Shown one piece after another: positions 23,576 to 31,910 of a stretch of DNA of 64,000 nt. The DNA comes from Bacillota bacterium. GTDB taxonomy: Bacteria > Bacillota > UBA4882 > UBA10575. The notes beneath the pieces are model-generated. The model ran no database searches. It saw only the letters and a list, made by a program, of their open reading frames with translations, and was not told the DNA's origin. Both the position numbers and the translations under genes were made by a program. Location of the stretch: positions 61,997 to 125,996 of the forward strand of contig JAAYGG010000040.1 in assembly GCA_012727895.1 (NCBI GenBank), in the 5' to 3' direction. Numbering within the stretch: the first letter of the stretch is position 1; every line of letters starts with the position of its first letter.

Positions 23576-23769
23576 CCAATCTCCTTTCAACCGTGCTACT
23601 TCCTGATGTTTTCAGCATATGATACGCCGGCGGCATATCGTCTTCCGGTTTTATTTAGCCGTTGATTGCCATTTTCCTCTTAATAATTTTTATTAATTTG
23701 CCTGAGCAAAAAGCCGGGGACCGCCATGGCGCTTCAAGGCGTTCCCGTCCGGTTTATCCCGGAAGACAA

Positions 23770-24663
23770 CTAATCCTCTTCGATCAAGGCCAGATCCGTT
23801 ACTGCCAGCGCAAAAAGTTCCGGCCCTGTATGACAACCGATGGTCGGCGCCACGTTCCCCTGGAAAAGCTGGAAAGGACGGCCGTATTCCGCAGCAATAT
23901 TCTCCCGGACCTTCCCGGCCAGTTCTTTCATGGCATCGTCACCCCAGGCCACATATAACAGGGGTTTTTTACATTTTTCCATCTTCTCCAGGATGATTGC
24001 GCTCATCTTCTCTTGCAACGCCTTGGTTCCCCGGGCCTTGTCATAGGGGGTGATCTCCCCCTCTTCAACGGTTAAAATGGGTTTGATATTCAGCAACCCG
24101 GCGGCAAAACCCTTGGCCCGGCCCACTCTCCCGTTTTTCACCAGGTAATCCATGGTGTTTACGGTAAAGGCCACAAAGATAAGGTCCTTTTGGCGCACCA
24201 GTTTTCCGATGAAACTCTTTATTTCTTCCTTGTTCTCCCCCCTCTTGATCCTCTCCGCCACCATATAGACGAAAAGGCCAAGCGGCGGCCCGACCTGGCC
24301 GGTATCGACCGTCAGGATCTCCAGGTCTTTTTCTTGCATCATCTCAACGGCGACCTCCGCCGCCTGGATGGTGCCACTCATTTTGCTGGAGATATGCAGG
24401 GAAAAGACGGTGTCGTAGCCTTCTCTATGCAATTGCTGGTAGAGCTTGAGAAAATCTTTGGCCTGCGGTTGCGTTGTCCTGGGCATGATCTCCGGGTTTT
24501 CCGCCATTTTCCGGTAGAACTCTTCGTGGGTAATGGTCACCTGGTCGGTATATTCCTCTTCCCCAAAATGTATCTTCATGCTGGCCAGGAAAACATTGTG
24601 TTCCTTACGCACCTCCAGCGGCAGATCACAACTGGTATCCGTCAGTAAAGCAATTTTCGTCAA
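23770..24663 (-). CDS. DegV-family fatty-acid-binding protein
   Basis: The DegV/FakB family binds fatty acids, and some members present them to FakA kinase for phosphorylation. The 297 residues show the family pattern: TDTSCDLP near the N-terminus, PRTTQPQAKDFL, VFSLHISSKMSGTIQAA and TVDTGQVGPPLGLFV, then KNGRVGRAKGFAAGLLNIKP and a C-terminal GCHTGPELFALAV. The start is TTG with GGAGG 7 nt upstream. No fakA is nearby. Confidence 0.92.
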   Translation of the reverse strand: MTKIALLTDTSCDLPLEVRKEHNVFLASMKIHFGEEEYTDQVTITHEEFYRKMAENPEIMPRTTQPQAKDFLKLYQQLHREGYDTVFSLHISSKMSGTIQAAEVAVEMMQEKDLEILTVDTGQVGPPLGLFVYMVAERIKRGENKEEIKSFIGKLVRQKDLIFVAFTVNTMDYLVKNGRVGRAKGFAAGLLNIKPILTVEEGEITPYDKARGTKALQEKMSAIILEKMEKCKKPLLYVAWGDDAMKELAGKVRENIAAEYGRPFQLFQGNVAPTIGCHTGPELFALAVTDLALIEED

Positions 24664-24755
24664 TATTTTTCCTCCTTTTCGTAGTGGTTTTATAGTAATT
24701 TCTTTTCTATTCGCGTTTTTTCCGTTAATTCCTTTTTTATGTTTCTAAGAAGATT

Positions 24756-24810
24756 AATAGCAGCCTGTGCAGATATTTCATGGCCCCATTAACCCATACA
24801 GGCTGCTATT
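24756..24810. repeat. 13-bp perfect inverted repeat with a 29-nt loop
   Basis: AATAGCAGCCTGT (24756-24768) and ACAGGCTGCTATT (24798-24810) are perfect inverted arms in the 214-nt gap between feoB and degV. No T run follows on the feoB strand, so it does not look like a normal terminator. It could be an mRNA end structure or a relic of a small mobile element. The gap holds no gene I can support. Confidence 0.6.
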
Positions 24811-24877
24811 TATGGGTTTTCGCCAGTCTTTCCTTATCTTTTTGCCCGGTTCCCTTTCCCCGCCAGATCCCCTTTGC

Positions 24878-26749
24878 TTACCTGATTCCCTCTTTTCCTG
24901 AATTGTATCCTCCTTCTTCCCCAGTTCCATCCTCTCCGGGTAAATCCGCAAACTCCTCCGGATCATGCTTCCCCCCCGCCCTTGCGCCCAGGGCTATGGC
25001 GGCGCCGGTCAGCAAAGCCGCTAAAACCTGCGGGGTAAACAGCCGGTCCAGGGTGAGATGGAGAAATGTCCCCGCCAGCAAGGTAACGGTAATCATGACC
25101 CCCACGGCCTTGACCGTATCCCTAACCCCCAATTCCTTGATGATGATGACAAACGTTGCCGCGCAGGGAAAATAAAGGGTTAAAACCAAAGAAACAATGG
25201 TTAATTGGGCGGGGGTCAGGGCCAGCGGTTCCAAAAGGGCAACAGCCACATCCTTCCGGAGGAAACCAATGAGCAGCGTGGAGGTGACCGTCTCCGGGAG
25301 CCCCCAAAACCCGCTGATCACTGGGGCCAAAAACCTGGAAAGCCACTTAATAACCCCCAAGGCATGTAAAAGATCGACCAGGAGCAACCCGCCGAAGACA
25401 AAAGGCAAAGCCTCCACAAGAAAGGCGGTTATCCGCATCTTTAACTTTTTTAACTGTACCGCTGCCCGCGGCAGGCGATACGGGGGGATCTCCATTAATA
25501 GCGAGGGCGTGTGCCCGTGGACAAGGCGGTTGCCAACCACGCCCAGGACGGTCCAGACAAAAAAGAGAAAGGCAAAGATGAGCAAAAGATAGGAGAACCC
25601 GTACCGCCCGACCAGGCCGATGATAATCGAGAGTTGGGCCATGCACGGGATGCCGATGGCCATTAAGATCCCGGCGATAAACTTTTCCCTGCGGCTCTCC
25701 AGGTTGCGCAGGGCCATCACCCCCGGGACATTACAGCCGAAGGCCAAAATCAGGGGGACGATGGCGAACCCGTGCAAGCCGATGCGGTGCATTGCCCGGT
25801 CCATCAAAACCGCCAAACGGGGCAGGTAGCCGAAGTCTTCCAGAAAGCCAAGGATAAAATAGAAAATGGAGATGTAAGGAAGAACAACGCCAAAAGCCAC
25901 ATAAACCCCGGTGGTAAGGAGCCCCAGTGATTCTTTGAGGCTCACCCCGCCGGCGACCAGTTTGCCGATGAGAACCTCATGGAGGAGGCCTTTCCTTCCC
26001 AAAAGCCCGCTCAGTTTCTGGATGAGCGGCAGATACCACCGGGTCATCAAGGATTCGATAATACCGCTGAAAAACTCGCCGGTGTAAACTATGAAACAAA
26101 TAGCGAGCCCCATGATTACGGCCGCAGTGAGCAAACCGTAGACCGGGTGTAAACTGAGGTTTTGCAACCGTTCGAGGAGGGTCGGGCGACGGCGGCGCAG
26201 CGACTGCACCTCCCGGACGATCAGGCCTATTCTCCGCCAGCGCTTATCCGGTTTCTCTATGTAAAAAGGAGGGATCCCGGCTTCGGGCAGGCGTTCCACC
26301 ATCTTGCCCAGCCCCTCGCCGGTCACGGCGCTGACCGGGATGACCGGCACGCCCAGGAATTTTTCTAATTTCTCCGGGTCGATCTCGATCCCCTTCTGTT
26401 TCGTCTCATCCCAGAAATTCAAGAGAACAATCATGGGTTTCCGGCAAACCGCCAGTTGGAGTGTGAGGTTTAAATTCCGCTCCAGGTTGGTGGCGTCCAA
26501 GACGTTGATGATCAGGTCGCCGTAGTCCAGCATCCTCCGGGCAACCCGTTCCGCTTCACAACCCGGTTCCATACTGTACATCCCCGGGACGTCAATCACC
26601 TCGTACCGTTCTTCTCCTTTCCACATATGGCCGCGGTAAAATTCAACGGTCGTCCCCGGGTAGTTGGAGGCCGTGACATTTAACCCGGTTAACTGGGAAA
26701 AAATCAAGCTTTTCCCGACATTGGGGTTACCGACCAGAAGGATCTTCAA
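24878..26749 (-). CDS. feoB: Ferrous iron transport protein B
   Basis: GTP-dependent Fe(II) importer of the cytoplasmic membrane, about 623 residues. The N-terminal G domain has G1 LVGNPNVGKS, G3 DVPGMYS and G4 NFWDE, followed by a helical GDI-like region. From about residue 200 there are many hydrophobic segments, including two Gate-type repeats (VVLPYISIFYFILGFLED with YLPRLAVLMDR; GLPETVTSTLLIGFLRKD). The longer frame would overlap feoA heavily. I use the TTG of LKILLVGNPN, preceded by repeated GGTGGAGG, which overlaps the end of feoA by 23 nt. Confidence 0.94.
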   Translation of the reverse strand: MKILLVGNPNVGKSLIFSQLTGLNVTASNYPGTTVEFYRGHMWKGEERYEVIDVPGMYSMEPGCEAERVARRMLDYGDLIINVLDATNLERNLNLTLQLAVCRKPMIVLLNFWDETKQKGIEIDPEKLEKFLGVPVIPVSAVTGEGLGKMVERLPEAGIPPFYIEKPDKRWRRIGLIVREVQSLRRRRPTLLERLQNLSLHPVYGLLTAAVIMGLAICFIVYTGEFFSGIIESLMTRWYLPLIQKLSGLLGRKGLLHEVLIGKLVAGGVSLKESLGLLTTGVYVAFGVVLPYISIFYFILGFLEDFGYLPRLAVLMDRAMHRIGLHGFAIVPLILAFGCNVPGVMALRNLESRREKFIAGILMAIGIPCMAQLSIIIGLVGRYGFSYLLLIFAFLFFVWTVLGVVGNRLVHGHTPSLLMEIPPYRLPRAAVQLKKLKMRITAFLVEALPFVFGGLLLVDLLHALGVIKWLSRFLAPVISGFWGLPETVTSTLLIGFLRKDVAVALLEPLALTPAQLTIVSLVLTLYFPCAATFVIIIKELGVRDTVKAVGVMITVTLLAGTFLHLTLDRLFTPQVLAALLTGAAIALGARAGGKHDPEEFADLPGEDGTGEEGGYNSGKEGIR

Positions 26750-26993
26750 CTTCCTCCACCTCCACCCAGATCCTTCGCGCCTTTCCGTATCCGATCGCCA
26801 GTTCACTGCCGGCCACAGCCACAATTGAAGGCCCGTACCCAAAAAGCGCGCTCTTTTTCCTTATTTGCACTCCGGGGTAAACCCCCATGGCTTCCAGGCG
26901 CTGCTGTATCCCCCGGCCCCCGTCGATCCTCACCACCCGCCCGCTACAGCCCGGGGAAAGATCAGCCAAGAGCAGTACGCGTTTGGCCTCCAT
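26727..26993 (-). CDS. feoA: Ferrous iron transport protein A
   Basis: Small SH3-like cytoplasmic protein (88 residues) that assists FeoB. It shows the family pattern LLADLSPGCSGRVVRIDGGR, RLEAMGVYPGVQI and the end GSELAIGYGKARRIWVE. An ATG one codon after an in-frame GTG is used; AGGTG lies just upstream. It is followed by an overlapping feoB and preceded by a roughly 250-nt leader with a hairpin-terminator structure. Confidence 0.92.
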   Translation of the reverse strand: MEAKRVLLLADLSPGCSGRVVRIDGGRGIQQRLEAMGVYPGVQIRKKSALFGYGPSIVAVAGSELAIGYGKARRIWVEVEEVEDPSGR

Positions 26994-27151
26994 CACCTAT
27001 CACCTGCATTCCTTCGCGCGTGCGTCTCCGGCAAGTATGCTGCATCCCGTTTCGCCGGTACTGAAAATCTATTACGAACAGAAGGGTTTTATCTATACTG
27101 AACGTTTTTTTATGTACTAAAAATCTTTTATGCACTAAACCGTTTTCTAAG

Positions 27152-27191
27152 AAAAAGGAGAGGTAATGCCCAGCGTCATCTGCCCTCTCCT
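27152..27191 (-). terminator. Terminator-like hairpin within the feoAB leader (possible attenuator)
   Basis: AGGAGAGG (27191..27184) pairs with CCTCTCCT (27163..27156) around a 20-nt loop and runs into TTTT on the minus strand. It lies downstream of the best feoA promoter and about 160 nt before feoA. It may therefore attenuate feoAB rather than only end the upstream protease transcript. The loop contains GCAGATGACGCTGGGC. Confidence 0.6.
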
Positions 27192-27250
27192 GTTTCGCTT
27201 TTATTTTTATTTTTTTTGGAGGAATAAAAAGTTAGATGAATTTAATTTTC

Positions 27251-27279
27251 AGATTAGCATTTCCCCCTTGGCCTGTCAA
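27251..27279 (-). promoter_or_regulatory. Promoter upstream of feoAB
   Basis: TTGACA (27279..27274), 17 nt, then TAATCT (27256..27251) on the minus strand, in the 317-nt gap between the Prc-type protease gene and feoA. I see no clear Fur box (GATAATGATAATC-like) around it. Confidence 0.6.
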
Positions 27280-27310
27280 GTTAATTTCTTGCGAAACGGA
27301 TTTCAGAATA

Positions 27311-29413
27311 TTATTCCCCGGAAACAAGGGTCAACATATCATCAAGGATCTGCACGGCCTCGCCGATAATCACGTCCTTTTGGATCTCATCGCGCCACTC
27401 CTTGAGTTTCTCTTCAGGCAGGGCCGTATCATCTTTCAGCAGGCTGACTTCGAGGAGGATCTCCGTGCCGGCTTGCGTCTCCTCAAAGCGGTTCAGCTCT
27501 TCCCTCCGCGCTTGCTGCTGGCGGTAGAACTTTGCCAGGTGCAAAGACTGCCGGGTCTCCTGCCGGTCTTTATTGACCTTCTCCACATACGCGACGATCT
27601 CCTGGAAAGACCGGTTGGCGGCCACGCGCTCGTTGCTTTTCCCCTGTATCACCCGTAAATCAACGGGCGCATCCCATTTCGGGTAGTCCAGGGCGGTCAA
27701 ACGTTCCTCCGGCAAGGCATGCTTTAGCGTCCTCTCGCCGGCTTCGATATAGCCGTAGGGATCGGGGAGGATAATATCGGGAACCACGCCATGGTATTGA
27801 ATGGGTTCCCCGGTCACCCGGTAAAACTGCTGGATGGTCAGTTTCATGGAGCCGAGGGGCTTAAGCCCGCCCAAATCCAACGGTAAAAAGTGGTCCAGGT
27901 CAAGGATGGTCTGGATGCTCCCTTTACCAAAAGTCCTGTTCCCGGCGATTACCGCCCGGTCGTAATCCTGCAAAGCGGCGGCCAGGATCTCCGCTCCCGA
28001 GGCGGTAAAGGTGTTGACCAGGACCAGGAGCGGGCCGTTGTAAAGCGTGCCCTTTTCCGGATCCCAGAAAACATTGGTTTTTTCTCTCCCTTTAACCTGG
28101 AGCAAGGGACCGCTGTCAATGAAGAAACCGGCAATTTTCAAGGCATCGTCGAGAGAACCGCCGCCGTTATTCCGCAGGTCCAGGATGACCCCGTCCACCC
28201 CTTCCCCGTTGATCTGCTGGAGAATCCTTCTCAAGTCCGCTGCGGCGCTGCGCCCGTTCACATTGGCAAAATCCCGGTAGAAAGAAGGGAGATAAATATA
28301 GCCGTACCTCCGCGCCGCGTCTCCTCCCGCACGGGCGGGGGAAAGCAAAGCCTGCCGGGCGTAGGTCTCTTCCAAAACCACAATATCGCGGATGATGGAG
28401 ATGGTGACGATCTGCCCGTCCGGTTTCTTCACCGTCAGCCGGACCTCGGTGCCTTTCTTGCCCCGGATATATCTGACCGCCTCGTCGACCCGCATATTAT
28501 AAAGGTCCACTACTTCTTCCTCTTTGCCCTGGGCTACTTCTAAAATCAGATCGCCCGGTTTCAACTCGCCTTGGCGCCAAGCCGCGCCGCCGGGGATGAT
28601 CTCCACGACTTTAATGTATTCCCCGTCTTCTTGAAGCAAAGCGCCGATCCCCTCAAGGGTCCCCCGCATCTCAATATCAAAATCTTCCCGCTTCTCCGGG
28701 GTGAAATAGGTAGTATGCGGGTCAAAACTCTTGGTTACAGCATTGAGATAACGGTGGAAGGCCTCTTCCTGGCCATCCTCAAGCAGCCGGCTCAGAGTCC
28801 GCCGGATGTTTCTCGCCACCCTCTCCCTGGCCTGCGCCTCTATTTCCTTGTCAATGACTTCCAGGAGAACCGCTTCTTCTTTTCCTTCTTTCCCGGCTGC
28901 GGCCAAATCCAGGTAAGTAAGGATTGTCTGGTATTTAAGCATTTTCCGCCATAATTCCCGTAATTCCCGGCTGTCATCGGCATAATCCCTTTTGTCGGCA
29001 TCAAGCTCCAGTTCCTCATCGATGAAATAATCAAAGGGCTCCGCCAGGATCTCCCCGGCCATGGCCTGCACTTCTTCAATCCTTTGGCTCAGCAACCAGG
29101 AGGAGAGCGCCGTCAAGCGGCTTTTTCCCTCTTGAACCTCATTGTCGATGGCCCGTTCAAATTTTTCCAGTTTTTCCAGATCGTCTTTGGTAAAAAACCG
29201 TTTATCCGGATCCAGGCTATTAATATAGAGGGCAAAAGCGTCCTTGGAAAACTGGTCATCGAGTTCTCTGGGGCGGTAATGCCATTCCTGCAAAATACTC
29301 CAGGTCAGACCCGTTAACACCTGAGAGCGGTCGACAGACCAGCCAAAAGTAATCGAAACCAGGGAAATAATAATGATGAAACTGGAAAGAACCCTAAAAA
29401 AATACCTGCGCAT
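27311..29413 (-). CDS. Carboxy-terminal processing protease, Prc/Tsp-type
   Basis: Periplasm- or surface-facing serine protease (S41) that degrades proteins from their C-termini. Its 700 residues follow the Prc/Tsp plan: an N-terminal membrane segment (about 6-25), a long helical N-terminal domain (to about 240, with SLDPDKRFFTKDD), a PDZ domain (about 250-335), the S41 core with DLRNNGGGSLDDA, catalytic Ser 472 (TFTASGAE) and Lys 497 (TFGKGSIQ), and a C-terminal helical domain with LNRFEETQAG. The start MRRYFFRVL has AAGGAG 7 nt upstream. Bacillota normally carry shorter CtpA/CtpB proteins of about 450-500 residues, so this long form is unusual and may have been acquired. Confidence 0.9.
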   Translation of the reverse strand: MRRYFFRVLSSFIIIISLVSITFGWSVDRSQVLTGLTWSILQEWHYRPRELDDQFSKDAFALYINSLDPDKRFFTKDDLEKLEKFERAIDNEVQEGKSRLTALSSWLLSQRIEEVQAMAGEILAEPFDYFIDEELELDADKRDYADDSRELRELWRKMLKYQTILTYLDLAAAGKEGKEEAVLLEVIDKEIEAQARERVARNIRRTLSRLLEDGQEEAFHRYLNAVTKSFDPHTTYFTPEKREDFDIEMRGTLEGIGALLQEDGEYIKVVEIIPGGAAWRQGELKPGDLILEVAQGKEEEVVDLYNMRVDEAVRYIRGKKGTEVRLTVKKPDGQIVTISIIRDIVVLEETYARQALLSPARAGGDAARRYGYIYLPSFYRDFANVNGRSAAADLRRILQQINGEGVDGVILDLRNNGGGSLDDALKIAGFFIDSGPLLQVKGREKTNVFWDPEKGTLYNGPLLVLVNTFTASGAEILAAALQDYDRAVIAGNRTFGKGSIQTILDLDHFLPLDLGGLKPLGSMKLTIQQFYRVTGEPIQYHGVVPDIILPDPYGYIEAGERTLKHALPEERLTALDYPKWDAPVDLRVIQGKSNERVAANRSFQEIVAYVEKVNKDRQETRQSLHLAKFYRQQQARREELNRFEETQAGTEILLEVSLLKDDTALPEEKLKEWRDEIQKDVIIGEAVQILDDMLTLVSGE

Positions 29414-29622
29414 TATTTCGCTCCTTCTGCCCGCACCCGCACCACCCTTGGGTCGCTCCATGGGTTGCTAATGCGTGCGGGCTGTCATGCCACAATACCT
29501 GCCGCAGAAAATACGGCATGAAACGGGGAAAACATGTTTATAATAATTTTACAGTCACCCCGGATCTCCTTCCGGAAAAACCTTTGTTCCAAGAAAATTA
29601 AAGCCCAAAAAGGGGGATTGCC

Positions 29623-31032
29623 ATGTCCGGCCTGGTGGAAAAAGCCTTGCGGCGCGTTGCCGATAACGTGGTCGACAATTTTCTCTTCCGTCTGATGCGC
29701 GACCCATACGTGGAAAACCTCTGGGAACTGGTGGCCACCACGATGAAGGTCACCCCCTTGCACCTGATGGAGACCGTTCTCCGGGCGGAAAAAGGAAAAC
29801 CGTTGGGCCGCCCCTTTGGTAGTGTCTACCACTTTTCACCCTGGCAGGAACTGATGTTCAACCCGGTTCACCTTTTTCGCCTGCCGGTCCGGGAGCCAAG
29901 TATGGTTAAGACCCAGGTTACCATCGGGCCTGCGGCCAAAAAACCGCTGGAACTGGAGATTCCCCTCATAATCACCGGCATGTCCTACGGCGGCGCCCTC
30001 AGCAAAAAAGCCCGGATTGCCCTGGCCCGGGCGGCAACTGCCGCCGGAACGGCCGTCAACACGGGGGAAAGCGCCTTCATCCCGGAGGAGAGGGAGAGCG
30101 CCACCCGGTACATCTACCAGTACCACCGGGGCCAGTGGCCCCACGGGAACAAACGGGAGTTTTATGCCCTGGCCGATATGATCGAGATCCAACTGGGACA
30201 GGGCGCCCAGGCTTCAACCCCCCAGACCACCCCGGCGCATAAAATCGACGAGGAACTCCGGGAGATCTTCGGCCTCAAGGAGGGGGAAGATGCGGTGATT
30301 GCCTCGCGCCTCCCGGGAGTGGAATCCAAAGAGGACCTGAAAAACCTGGTCTTCCGTTTGAAGGAAGAGACGGGCGGGGTGCCGGTGGCCTATAAATTCG
30401 CCGCCACCCACCATTTGGAAGAGGAACTGGAGATCGCCCTCTTTGCCGGGGTCGATGTGGTCGTCATCGACGGGGCGGAAGCCGGCACCCACGCCGGCCA
30501 ACCGCTGCTGGAAGATGATTTTGGCCTCCCGACCATGCACGCGCTGGTGCGGGCGGCGGATTTTCTGGAAGCAAAAGGAGTCAAGGACAAGGTCTCCCTG
30601 ATTGCCGGCGGCGGCTTGTTTACCCCCGGCCATTTCCTTAAAGCCATGGCCCTGGGAGCGGACGCCGTTTACCTGGGCACGGTGGCGATCATGGCCATGA
30701 TCCACACGCAAATGGCAAAGACCTCGCCCATGGAACCCCCTACCCAACTGGCCCTCTACTCAGGAAAACTCAAGGAGGAACTGGACGTGGAACTGGCCGC
30801 AAAAAGCCTGACCAATTTCCTCCGTTCCTGCGTTGCCGAGATGGTCCTGGGCGCAGTAGCCCTGGGGAAAGACGATCTCCGCGCCATCAACCGGGAAGAC
30901 CTCTGCGCCCTGACCCCGCATGCGGCGGCGATTACCGGCGTTGCCCCGGCCTACCGGGAAAGGATGCCCTACCACCCGCCGGCCACAGCCCGGGAAGAAG
31001 AAAAGGCGGGAACGGAAAAAAGCCTTCAATGA
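29623..31032 (+). CDS. FMN-binding glutamate synthase-family protein without Fe-S cluster ligands
   Basis: A 469-residue protein related to the FMN-binding synthase domain of GltB. The barrel includes ITGMSYGGALSKKARIALARA, NTGESAFIPEE, IEIQLGQGAQASTP, VVIDGAEAGTHAGQPLLEDD and LIAGGGLFTPGHFLKAMALG, then ADAVYLGT. Genuine GltB domains bind a [3Fe-4S] cluster through three Cys near this last motif; here the segment IMAMIHTQMAKTSPM has none, so a standard glutamate synthase is unlikely. No glutaminase domain or small subunit is near. Substrate unknown. AAAGGGGG precedes the ATG. Confidence 0.85.
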   Translation: MSGLVEKALRRVADNVVDNFLFRLMRDPYVENLWELVATTMKVTPLHLMETVLRAEKGKPLGRPFGSVYHFSPWQELMFNPVHLFRLPVREPSMVKTQVTIGPAAKKPLELEIPLIITGMSYGGALSKKARIALARAATAAGTAVNTGESAFIPEERESATRYIYQYHRGQWPHGNKREFYALADMIEIQLGQGAQASTPQTTPAHKIDEELREIFGLKEGEDAVIASRLPGVESKEDLKNLVFRLKEETGGVPVAYKFAATHHLEEELEIALFAGVDVVVIDGAEAGTHAGQPLLEDDFGLPTMHALVRAADFLEAKGVKDKVSLIAGGGLFTPGHFLKAMALGADAVYLGTVAIMAMIHTQMAKTSPMEPPTQLALYSGKLKEELDVELAAKSLTNFLRSCVAEMVLGAVALGKDDLRAINREDLCALTPHAAAITGVAPAYRERMPYHPPATAREEEKAGTEKSLQ

Positions 31033-31053
31033 GCGGTACCGGTTCCACCAAGA

Positions 31054-31626
31054 TTACCCGGGCAAAAGCTCCCCGTTCTTACCGTATCGATTGTAGAACC
31101 TGAACACTGAGGGGGGCTTCCGTTTCTTCTCCGGTATTTCGCCGGTCTCCGGGTAACCCAGGGTAATAATGAGCGCGGCCCTTTTCCCGGAGGGGATCCC
31201 CAGGATTTCCCGGACTTTCTTTTCATCAAACCACCCCAGGATACAGGTGCCCAGGCCTTCCTCAGCCGCCTGGAGCGAAAAATGGGCGGCGGCAATCCCC
31301 AGGTCGACCAGGTTGAACTCTTTTTTCCGCAGAAAGCCGCCGACCTGCGCAATGAGGTTGGATTTCTCAAGAACGGCAACGACCAGTACCGGGGCTTGCA
31401 AAGAAAATTTGTTGAAAGAGACCAGTGGGCTAAAGGTGGTCTTCGCCACTTCCTCCTTTAGCCCCGGGTCATCTACGACAATAAACTGCCAGGGCTGGGC
31501 GTTGCAAGCCGACGGCGCCAGGCGCGCCGCCTCCAGGCAACGCTCGATCTTCTCCCTTGCCACCGGGCGCCCGGAATACCTCCGCACGCTGTACCTCTTC
31601 TTCACCAACTCCAAAAAGCTCACCAT
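31054..31626 (-). CDS. Nitroreductase-family protein
   Basis: FMN-dependent NAD(P)H oxidoreductase of the nitroreductase superfamily, 190 residues. It shows KKRYSVRRYSGRPV with the usual Arg pair for FMN phosphate, LAPSACNAQPWQFIVVDD, FNLVDLGIAAAHFSLQAAEEGLGTC and a C-terminal ITLGYPET. It ends 22 nt from the convergent FMN enzyme gene. Natural substrate unknown. Confidence 0.9.
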   Translation of the reverse strand: MVSFLELVKKRYSVRRYSGRPVAREKIERCLEAARLAPSACNAQPWQFIVVDDPGLKEEVAKTTFSPLVSFNKFSLQAPVLVVAVLEKSNLIAQVGGFLRKKEFNLVDLGIAAAHFSLQAAEEGLGTCILGWFDEKKVREILGIPSGKRAALIITLGYPETGEIPEKKRKPPSVFRFYNRYGKNGELLPG

Positions 31627-31848
31627 AAACCCCTCCCTTTTCTTGAATCTCTGCCCATCTTCTTTTTATACTTCTTTTGTCTCATTCTGTTTCTGCCATG
31701 AAATAACCTTTTCCGGCAACGCCCGGAATCCTCCTCGGGCGCCACCCTTCCGCGGCCCGGATCTCCAGTTGGCGTCTTCTTCCACCGCGGCCCTTGGCGG
31801 GCGCCGCCCTTTTTCCCCTGCGCAACCTCGTTTTTGGAAGTAAATACC

Positions 31849-31877
31849 TTACTTCCCATCACTTTTTCTGATAAAAT
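31849..31877 (+). promoter_or_regulatory. Promoter of the patatin-like gene
   Basis: TTACTT (31849-31854), 17 nt, then TAAAAT (31872-31877) on the plus strand, about 34 nt before the GTG start. Confidence 0.6.
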
Positions 31878-31910
31878 ATAGCTAGACCCGGTAAGAGAGG
31901 AGAATTCTTC

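Noticed and set aside
26994..27250. A classical Fur box for feoAB
   Set aside because: No GATAATGATAATCATTATC-like inverted repeat was seen near the promoter or start.
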